Source: Methanobacteriota archaeon
Lineage (GTDB): Archaea > Thermoplasmatota > Poseidoniia > Poseidoniales > Poseidoniaceae
Reading direction: 5' to 3'
Length of the DNA stretch: 17,698 nucleotides
NCBI GenBank assembly: GCA_002725275.1
Contig: PBOE01000054.1
Location: forward strand, 1 to 17,698
Within the stretch, counting starts at the first letter, position 1; every line of letters begins with the position of its first letter. This document shows positions 1-5,553 of this stretch, in pieces. Under the pieces are notes generated by a model. That model did not search any database, had not been told where the DNA came from, and saw only the letters and a list, made by a program, of their open reading frames with translations. Made by a program: the position numbers and the translations under genes.

Positions 1-1391
1 ATGGGATCGTCCGGCCCGGTGCCGCACTCGGCGTCCCAGGTCTCAACGGGGTCGATCTCTGCGGCACCGTTGCACAGGAGGTGGTCGTAAGGAATGGCGT
101 AGTGAATCCAGCCGTTGCCGTTGAGGGCGCCGGTGCTGCCGCCCCATTCTTCAGGGGTCATGTTCGCATGGCCACCGCCGTTGGGGCCGTACCATCCGTC
201 ATCGGCACTGGGGCAACCAAGCCAGCGACCGACTTCGTAGTCTTGCGGCCACGAGATGCCTTCGGGGTCGGGTACGGACGGTGGATTGGACACGTCGACG
301 ATGCGGAGACCTGCGTCCCAGTACGAGATGTAGAGCAGAGCCTGTCCGGTGATGGGGTGAACATGGAACACGTTGTCGTGGTTGAACAATGAACCCCCGC
401 ACGTGGTTTCGGGTTCTGGAGAATAACCGCCCCAGCGGATGATTTCACGGCTCGTGTTTTGGTCCTCGTCGTTGACGTCCGGTCGCCACGCCTCGAATCC
501 GAGCGGGACGTAGAACACCTGCGTGCCCTTGTAGAACACGCCGGAATCACCTTCCACCATCTCAGGGTAAGGGTCGGCACCGTAGAGGAACAAGTGGCAC
601 TCTTCCTGAGCGTAGATGAGTGGTGCATCTTCCCAGTCGCAGTCAACGTGCAGGTCTTGGTTGTGGAACCCTGCTGGTGGGTTGTTCCACTCAGCGACCT
701 TGATCGGGCCGGTCTTATCGGACACGTCGATGACGTCGAGGCGGTTGGCCCCGCTGTTGGCATCGTCGTCTTGGGGAATGGGGTCGAGGTCGCTGTTGGT
801 CAATTCGTGGTTGACCAGGACCCAGTTGTTGTCGGGCGTCACCTTGATGTCGATCATGCGTCCGATTTCGGCGTAGTAGGTGGAGAGAAGGACGATGTTG
901 TTGGGCTCGGAGATGTCCAAAATTTCGAACTGGTTGTAGGACGAAACATAGGCGTAACACCCACCGGTTCCGTCTGGCTTCTTCTCACAGTCTTCCATGA
1001 AGTTGCCTTCAATGGAAATCTCTGAGGAGTCGCCGGGTGTCGGGCCGACGTTCTTGAATTCAGGGTAGCATGGGCGTCCTGCCACGTTGTCCAATTCAGC
1101 AGGGGGCGCGACGTTTCCATCGCAGTTGAGGTTGTGATAGTCAATGAGGAGCATGTTGTCCGTCTGGAGTCGGTGAGCGAGGAGGTCGCTGTGACTGTGA
1201 TTCTCATCCTCGATTTCCACGACGGGGTCGATCCACGCCGATGTTTGGTCGCTCTGGTTCTCGTCATCACCTGAATCGAGACTCATGTAGGCCAGACCGG
1301 AAATCAGACTGATGGTGAGCAACGCCACCAGCGCAATGACGATGACCTTGTCGGCGGCCCGCTCGTCCTCTTTCAGTTCCTTCGTTTGCAT
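1..1391 (-). CDS. Membrane-anchored LVIVD-repeat beta-propeller protein, copy 1 (3' end outside window)
   Basis: The reading frame is open from the ATG at 1391 to the left edge, giving 463 codons with no stop, so the C-terminus is missing. Residues 1-14 are charged and 15-37 form one hydrophobic helix, so the rest should lie outside the membrane. LVIVD-type repeat strands appear at about 155-163 (FEILDISEP), 218-226 (LDVIDVSDK) and 362-370 (LRIVDVSNP). The last follows YISYWDAG, a phrase closely matched in the second copy at 2832-4610. A linker at 65-80 carries H65, H67, H73 and TDNM, also shared with that copy. Several Cys residues could form disulfides. LVIVD proteins are predicted beta-propellers of mostly unknown role. 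A TATA-like box about 25 bases upstream suggests a leaderless transcript. It is divergent from the small secreted protein at 1486. Family assignment is firm and function is not. Confidence 0.82.
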   Translation of the reverse strand, partial: MQTKELKEDERAADKVIVIALVALLTISLISGLAYMSLDSGDDENQSDQTSAWIDPVVEIEDENHSHSDLLAHRLQTDNMLLIDYHNLNCDGNVAPPAELDNVAGRPCYPEFKNVGPTPGDSSEISIEGNFMEDCEKKPDGTGGCYAYVSSYNQFEILDISEPNNIVLLSTYYAEIGRMIDIKVTPDNNWVLVNHELTNSDLDPIPQDDDANSGANRLDVIDVSDKTGPIKVAEWNNPPAGFHNQDLHVDCDWEDAPLIYAQEECHLFLYGADPYPEMVEGDSGVFYKGTQVFYVPLGFEAWRPDVNDEDQNTSREIIRWGGYSPEPETTCGGSLFNHDNVFHVHPITGQALLYISYWDAGLRIVDVSNPPSVPDPEGISWPQDYEVGRWLGCPSADDGWYGPNGGGHANMTPEEWGGSTGALNGNGWIHYAIPYDHLLCNGAAEIDPVETWDAECGTGPDDP

Positions 1392-1410
1392 GGTCGCCCG
1401 TCGTTGGAGA

Positions 1411-1420
1411 TGTATTTCAA
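1411..1420 (-). promoter_or_regulatory. Putative TATA box for LVIVD copy 1
   Basis: On the minus strand the bases read TTGAAATACA, centred about 25 bases before the ATG at 1391. No Shine-Dalgarno motif lies next to that ATG. This fits an archaeal promoter making a leaderless mRNA. It is identified by eye only. Confidence 0.45.
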
Positions 1421-1454
1421 GGCGAGGGTGGAGATGATTCGTATCTTGATTTGA

Positions 1455-1463
1455 TTTATGTAG
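1455..1463 (+). promoter_or_regulatory. Putative TATA box for the small secreted protein at 1486
   Basis: TTTATGTAG is centred about 27 bases before the ATG at 1486, in a GC-rich background, and no ribosome binding site is seen. The expected start of transcription falls at or next to the start codon. The second copy of this gene has a very similar TTTATGATT box at nearly the same distance. Confidence 0.5.
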
Positions 1464-1485
1464 GCCTCATCATTAGGCTCACCCG

Positions 1486-2118
1486 ATGACACGATTTTCG
1501 TTGTTGATGTGCATCGTCTTGTTGTCCTCGCTTGTTGGAGCGGGTGCCGTCCAAGCCCACTCTGCAGACACCTTCACGGTCGTCATCAAACAGAGTGGTT
1601 TGACCCCGAGTTCATCTCAAATCACGTACAACGATTCGGTGGTTTGGCACAACGTCGACGGTCGAGAAAACATCACCCACCGGATCGTGTTTGATTTTGA
1701 CGGCGACGGTTTCTACAACGGAACGGACGACTGGGATTCGGGTGAGCTGGTCGCTGAATGCAACACAACGTCCTCGGAAAACACCAGCGAGACGGACGAG
1801 GACGAGGTGTGCAACATCACCTTCCTCGTTTGGTTCAACGGCACGTGGGGCGTGGGTGAATACCACTACCAAGACATGCTTTCGGACGGTACCGTGATGA
1901 ACGGAACCATCGTGGTCGTCGAAGACGTTCACGTCGAGAATTCAACCGCCCCCGAAATCGGAAGCACGTTCGGTACCTTCGAAGACCGACAGAGCGGTGA
2001 ACCCGAGGAAGAAATTGAGGAAGACGACAATGCGCAACGTCTCTTCCTTCTGATCGGTATGGGGTCGGGCTTGGGTGCAGCAGGGTTGCTGGTTCTCCTG
2101 TTGATTCGACGCTCCTGA
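1486..2118 (+). CDS. Secreted cupredoxin-like beta-sandwich protein with EF-hand-like loop and C-terminal membrane anchor, copy 1
   Basis: The protein has 210 residues. Residues 1-24 form a signal peptide with a plausible cleavage site after VQA, which would leave H25 as the mature N-terminus. A beta-rich domain spans about 28-146. It includes an EF-hand-like loop with D70, D72, D74, G75, N78 and D81-D82, a Cys pair (C92, C109), and a last strand NGTIVVVE typical of cupredoxin folds. The blue-copper Cys and second His are absent where they would be expected (around 128-138), although H65, H127, M131 and M138 remain. An acidic linker (171-181) leads to a transmembrane helix (186-207) ending in RRS. 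About eight glycosylation sequons are present. The protein at 4669-5322 aligns without gaps over about 31 residues around the loop. It converges on the SCO-like gene with only 20 bases between. The fold is inferred and the function is unknown. Confidence 0.72.
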   Translation: MTRFSLLMCIVLLSSLVGAGAVQAHSADTFTVVIKQSGLTPSSSQITYNDSVVWHNVDGRENITHRIVFDFDGDGFYNGTDDWDSGELVAECNTTSSENTSETDEDEVCNITFLVWFNGTWGVGEYHYQDMLSDGTVMNGTIVVVEDVHVENSTAPEIGSTFGTFEDRQSGEPEEEIEEDDNAQRLFLLIGMGSGLGAAGLLVLLLIRRS

Positions 2119-2138
2119 ACAGGAGGCTTGGGCCAATC

Positions 2139-2810
2139 TCAAAGGGTGTTGAGGTAGCGAAGGTCTTCCAAGAACAAATCGAGGACCCAGTCATTGTCGC
2201 CCCACCACACTCGCTGGTTGCCAAACCGGTCAACCAAAATGGTGCCCGTCTCGTGATTGACCGTGTAGTCATCGGGATGGTGTCGAGCCGAGTCGTTCGT
2301 GCCGTTGGTGCTGTTATCAGCGTTGTTGGCGTCGTACTCCTCGATGGTCAGTCCCACGCCGAAATTGATCCACACGTCTTGGAGCGCTTTCATGGAGGGG
2401 CTCTCGGAGTCGTTACTCGAAGACGTGAGGTGGGCCCATTCTGATTTCGTACCGGTCTTCCAGTCGTGAAGAACCGAGACGTTGTCGCGCCACGGGTCGA
2501 CCGTGATGGTGATGAAGGTGGTCTTGTTGAGTTCATCATCGGACAGCTGCGACTTCACCCACTTCATGTTGTGCGTCACGATGGGGCAGATGTCCAAGCA
2601 ATTGGTGAAGAGAAACGCAATGGCGAGGGTGGTGTTGGCCGCTTCCTCCGAATACGTCCAGGCCGTGCCCTCACTCGCCGTGAGCGTGAAGTCGTTGACC
2701 TTGACGTTCTCGAGCGCCTCGCCATGGAACGGAGACGCCGATTCGTCTGCATCACCGGGCACGGTGCAGCCCGCCAGCAACAACAGGGCGCATGCGGTCA
2801 AGCTGAACAC
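2139..2810 (-). CDS. SCO1/SenC-family thioredoxin-fold lipoprotein (copper chaperone)
   Basis: From the GTG at 2810 the protein has 223 residues, beginning with a lipoprotein signal whose lipobox is LAGC (C15). The thioredoxin-like domain has the SCO copper motif CxxxCP (C71, C75) after strand AIAFLFTN. The third ligand is H186, in VNHETGTILVDRFG. SCO proteins deliver copper to, or reduce, the CuA site of cytochrome c oxidase on the outer face of the membrane. An Asn/Asp-rich insert lies at about 158-180. The gene follows the LVIVD gene at 2832 in the same operon. An alternative start is ATT at 2822, which has GAGGTG five bases before it and would add MRRT, the positive charge a signal peptide normally has. 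The GTG has no nearby Shine-Dalgarno motif. Family is confident and the start is uncertain. Confidence 0.88.
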   Translation of the reverse strand: MFSLTACALLLLAGCTVPGDADESASPFHGEALENVKVNDFTLTASEGTAWTYSEEAANTTLAIAFLFTNCLDICPIVTHNMKWVKSQLSDDELNKTTFITITVDPWRDNVSVLHDWKTGTKSEWAHLTSSSNDSESPSMKALQDVWINFGVGLTIEEYDANNADNSTNGTNDSARHHPDDYTVNHETGTILVDRFGNQRVWWGDNDWVLDLFLEDLRYLNTL

Positions 2811-2819
2811 GGTTCTTCG

Positions 2820-2833
2820 AATGCCAACACCTC
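2820..2833 (-). promoter_or_regulatory. Shine-Dalgarno GAGGTG with possible ATT start codon for the SCO gene
   Basis: Minus-strand GAGGTG (2828-2833) overlaps the stop codon of the upstream LVIVD gene. It is followed by five bases and then ATT (2820-2822), in frame with the SCO-like gene. The spacing suits ATT far better than the GTG at 2810, which is 17 bases away. ATT starts are rare, so this is only a candidate. Confidence 0.4.
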
Positions 2834-4610
2834 ACAGACGATAGGGTAGGTCCACGTCCAACTGAACAAGGTAGAGCCCTGTAGAAATACATGACGCATA
2901 GGTGATGCCGTCGTGGTGCTCAACCGCCCAAAGGAACGGAACCCACCCGAAGTCATAGTAACTTGAGTCGAGGGGGGTACCGTCCTCGCCACGGGGAAGG
3001 TAGTAGCCCACCGTGGCTTCTTCGTGGGTTGCGATGCGATCGTCGGGGTTGGTGGGGTCGACCAACGTTTCAATGTCGACCACCCACAAGCCAGCATGAT
3101 AGTGAGAGATGTAAAGTCGCCCGTCCCAGCCACCGCCATGGCTTTGGTCGGTGGCATCGTCGGTTTCAAAGTAGGCGCTGTCGAGGTTGTGCGGTGAGAA
3201 CAGTAACCACTCGTCTTCGTTTGGATGAGCTTCACAATCAGCACCGTAACAGTGGTCTTCCGCGTATGGAATTTCCCAATCCCGTATCAGTTTTGGCTGG
3301 AACTTGAACTGGCCGTCTTCCATGGTGTAGGGGGTGGTGTCAATGAGGTACAAGACGCCAACGCCAACATTCGTGCTCAGGGTCTCAACGGCAGCCGAAA
3401 CGAGATGAACGGGTTCGTCGGAATAACCGACGTGGGACAGGTCCACCATGGTGGGGAAAGGTTCAGCGTAGTGAATGTAGGACACACGCCCACCGTTCTC
3501 GTTCCCGGTTGGCCCGCTGTCGGGTTGACCGTCATCGTCAAGGTCGAGGAAATCCATCCACAGACCAACCTCAGGGGCTCGCCAGCGACACATGAGCGGA
3601 TTGCCAAAGCCGGTTCGACACGTGGTGGCGTGAACGGTGTAAGCTTCAGGTGAATTCACCGGATGAGGGACGTCGGTGACATCGCCAATTCGAAGGCCGG
3701 CTTCCCAATAACTGCCGTAGACGAATGTTCGGCCAAAGCGTGGGTCGTTGGGGTCCTCGCCGGGCCAGGTTTGAACCGTCATGTCGTGGATGTAGATCCA
3801 GCCGCCCATCGTGGTTTCCCAAGCGACCTCGTATTCACCGACCTTGACGATGGTGTGGCCGAGGCCAGAGGCCGGTACGCCGGGGAGGTTGCGAGCGGCG
3901 GACCCCACGAGGTTGAGGTGAGCGATGGTCACGCCGCCGCAGGCTTCACCGATGGCGTCGTTGCAGTTATCGTAATCGGGGTTAGCGACGAACATGTACC
4001 ATTCGCCGTCGATCATGTGGGTGTAGAGGTTGTGAGGGCCGGTGGGGTGGTCTGCATCGTACCAGGAGTCAACCCACGTCGGATTGGTTTTGTCCGTAAC
4101 ATCGATGAGCGTAACGGTGACTTGGGCGGGGTCGCTCCACTCACCAACGTTCGGGTCAGCGTTGCCGGGGTCGACGAGTTGGTTTTGCTGGATGATGTAC
4201 TCGCGACCGTTGTACTCGAGGTACTTGACATCGAGGACCTGGGTGTTCGGGTCGTTGTAGACGCCGGTAACCGTTGTGTTGTTGGGGTCGGTGACGTCGA
4301 CGATGTGCATGTCATTCCAGCCTGCAAGATAGGCGTACGTGTCGCCGTCCGGGGTGGTCGCCACCTGAACTTCTGCATTGCCGGTGGTGGTTAGTGGATT
4401 GAAGTCGAGCAATTCCATGTTGTCGGTACCAAACTCATGCTGACTGGCGTTGGAGTGGTCATGGCCGTCCCCCTGAACCAAGGGGTCACCGGCACGGAGG
4501 GTTGGGTTTTCAACGACGTTGGCTTCGATGTCATCTCCCAACACCAGCAGGGTTGCCGATGTGAGAAAAAGAATCGTAAAGATACCAAGAAGGACTTCCT
4601 TACCGCCCAT
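2832..4610 (-). CDS. Membrane-anchored LVIVD-repeat beta-propeller protein, copy 2
   Basis: The protein has 592 residues. Residues 5-25 form one hydrophobic helix, a membrane anchor or uncleaved signal, leaving a large acidic extracytoplasmic part. LVIVD-type strands occur at about 101-110 (MHIVDVTDPN), 167-177 (VTLIDVTDKTN), 306-314 (LRIGDVTDV), 420-427 (LYLIDTTP) and 508-521 (LWVVDIETLVDPTN), consistent with a beta-propeller. The segment after the anchor has H50, H52, H58 and TDNM (62-65), matching the first copy residue for residue in spacing. HN motifs (PHNLYTH near 192; SPHN near 472) and Cys residues are scattered through the blades. GAGGAG lies three bases before the ATG. The SCO-like gene follows after 21-22 bases, so the two are probably co-transcribed. 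It is divergent from 4669. Family is firm and the substrate or partner is unknown. Confidence 0.85.
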   Translation of the reverse strand: MGGKEVLLGIFTILFLTSATLLVLGDDIEANVVENPTLRAGDPLVQGDGHDHSNASQHEFGTDNMELLDFNPLTTTGNAEVQVATTPDGDTYAYLAGWNDMHIVDVTDPNNTTVTGVYNDPNTQVLDVKYLEYNGREYIIQQNQLVDPGNADPNVGEWSDPAQVTVTLIDVTDKTNPTWVDSWYDADHPTGPHNLYTHMIDGEWYMFVANPDYDNCNDAIGEACGGVTIAHLNLVGSAARNLPGVPASGLGHTIVKVGEYEVAWETTMGGWIYIHDMTVQTWPGEDPNDPRFGRTFVYGSYWEAGLRIGDVTDVPHPVNSPEAYTVHATTCRTGFGNPLMCRWRAPEVGLWMDFLDLDDDGQPDSGPTGNENGGRVSYIHYAEPFPTMVDLSHVGYSDEPVHLVSAAVETLSTNVGVGVLYLIDTTPYTMEDGQFKFQPKLIRDWEIPYAEDHCYGADCEAHPNEDEWLLFSPHNLDSAYFETDDATDQSHGGGWDGRLYISHYHAGLWVVDIETLVDPTNPDDRIATHEEATVGYYLPRGEDGTPLDSSYYDFGWVPFLWAVEHHDGITYASCISTGLYLVQLDVDLPYRL

Positions 4611-4640
4611 GTTCTCCTCAACCCATCCGTCCGTTTGGTC

Positions 4641-4650
4641 TTTATGATTT
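4641..4650. promoter_or_regulatory. Candidate bidirectional TATA element between LVIVD copy 2 and the small secreted protein
   Basis: TTTATGATTT is the only AT-rich stretch in the 58 bases between the two divergent starts. Its centre is about 24 bases before the plus-strand ATG at 4669, which suits a leaderless start. It is about 35 bases from the minus-strand ATG at 4610, which would give a roughly 10-base leader holding the GAGGAG motif (4614-4619). One element may therefore serve both genes. This was judged by eye only. Confidence 0.42.
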
Positions 4651-4668
4651 GGTGATTACCCAGCCATC

Positions 4669-5322
4669 ATGGGAAAGGTCAGCGCGACAACCTTGGGTGG
4701 TTTGCTGTTGTTGGCCATGCTGTTGGCTCCAGTCACGTCCGGCCACACTCAGCAAACCCTCACCGTGATTTTGACCGACGACGGGGTCGTTGCCGGCAAC
4801 ATCACCGACCCGGCATTCGTCCAAGGCAACGCGGTTTGGTTCAAGATGGAAGACAGCACCAACAACACCAGCATGGTGGTGAGGGTGGACGTCAACATGG
4901 ACGGCGAATTCAACCCGTCAGAGGATTTCGAATCACCAACCCTCACCAACTCGTGCGAGCTCGATGAAAACGGTTCGCTGGTGGACGATACGTGTGCCGT
5001 ATCATCCACTTTCGCTTTCGACCTGAACGCCACGGTCGGAACATACGTGTTCTGGGTCCACCGTTCACACAACGGTTCAGAAACCGTGTGGAACCACTCC
5101 ATCGCAGTCCACAAAGACGTGCATGATGAGGATGGGCCAAGTCCGGGTGACTGCTTCGGTGCAGGTTGCGAAGTTCAAGAAGAGACCTCGGTGGAGGGTA
5201 CGGAAGAGGCGTCGTCGCTCGTCGTCGACCAAACACTGGTACGGGTCTTGGCCGTGGTATCGTTGTTCGCCATGATCGCCCTTGTTGCATCCATCGGCAG
5301 GGATCGAAACAAAGAGTACTGA
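4669..5322 (+). CDS. Secreted cupredoxin-like beta-sandwich protein with EF-hand-like loop and C-terminal membrane anchor, copy 2
   Basis: The protein has 217 residues and the same plan as 1486-2118. The signal peptide is about 1-25, and cleavage after TSG would leave H26 first. Strand TLTVIL follows. The acidic loop is DVNMDGEFNPSEDFE, with D74, N76, D78, G79, N82 and E85-D86. The Cys pair is C96 and C109, and the GTYVFWV strand is followed by H131, H134 and H143. The end of the domain carries DVH, as in copy 1. A further pair of Cys (C162, C167) sits in the linker before the transmembrane helix at about 187-209, and the tail is charged (GRDRNKEY). About seven sequons are seen. H65 of copy 1 is Met here, so any metal site differs between the copies. 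Calcium binding by the loop is inferred from the motif. Function is unknown. Confidence 0.72.
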   Translation: MGKVSATTLGGLLLLAMLLAPVTSGHTQQTLTVILTDDGVVAGNITDPAFVQGNAVWFKMEDSTNNTSMVVRVDVNMDGEFNPSEDFESPTLTNSCELDENGSLVDDTCAVSSTFAFDLNATVGTYVFWVHRSHNGSETVWNHSIAVHKDVHDEDGPSPGDCFGAGCEVQEETSVEGTEEASSLVVDQTLVRVLAVVSLFAMIALVASIGRDRNKEY

Positions 5323-5553
5323 GTCCCAGCAACGTATCATCAATTCAGACGTTTTCACCCTTCAATCAGAGGGCATCGATCATCGTTGACGGTTTCGATC
5401 AGGTGTTGAGAAAACAAGAATTTCGCACGAGCGTCCTGTTGTTTTGTTCGGGGTCGAGGCATGTTCTCAGTTCATGATTGGTCCTGTTCCCCCATCAAAG
5501 AATCGGTTCATCCAAGGGTAGACCTTGAGAAGGGGAACCGCCACGGCCAACCA
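5323..5553. other. 231-base intergenic stretch without a recognised gene
   Basis: I see no RNA gene, strong TATA box or clear hairpin here. The coding frame of the M28 peptidase stays open back to an ATG at 5461, but that extension looks unlike a protein start and precedes a good lipoprotein signal. AT-rich bases around 5410-5424 are the only vague promoter candidate. Confidence 0.4.

Noticed and set aside
459..1025. Plus-strand open frame of 188 codons inside LVIVD copy 1
   Set aside because: It is antisense to the LVIVD gene, with the same shadow composition and no recognisable motif.
1486..2118. Classical blue-copper protein (plastocyanin or amicyanin type)
   Set aside because: The fold hints are there, but the Cys and second His of the type 1 copper site are missing in this copy and in the one at 4669, so that name would mislead.
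2119..2138. Transcription terminator between the convergent small protein and SCO-like genes
   Set aside because: The 20-base gap has no T-run and no hairpin. Termination presumably occurs inside the opposing genes.
3663..4394. Long plus-strand open frame (243 codons) inside LVIVD copy 2
   Set aside because: It is antisense to a gene with clear domain motifs. Its Val/Gly/Asp-rich composition is what the complement of that gene would give.
5461..5553. N-terminal extension of the M28 protein to ATG 5461
   Set aside because: It would place 31 polar residues before a standard lipoprotein signal peptide.
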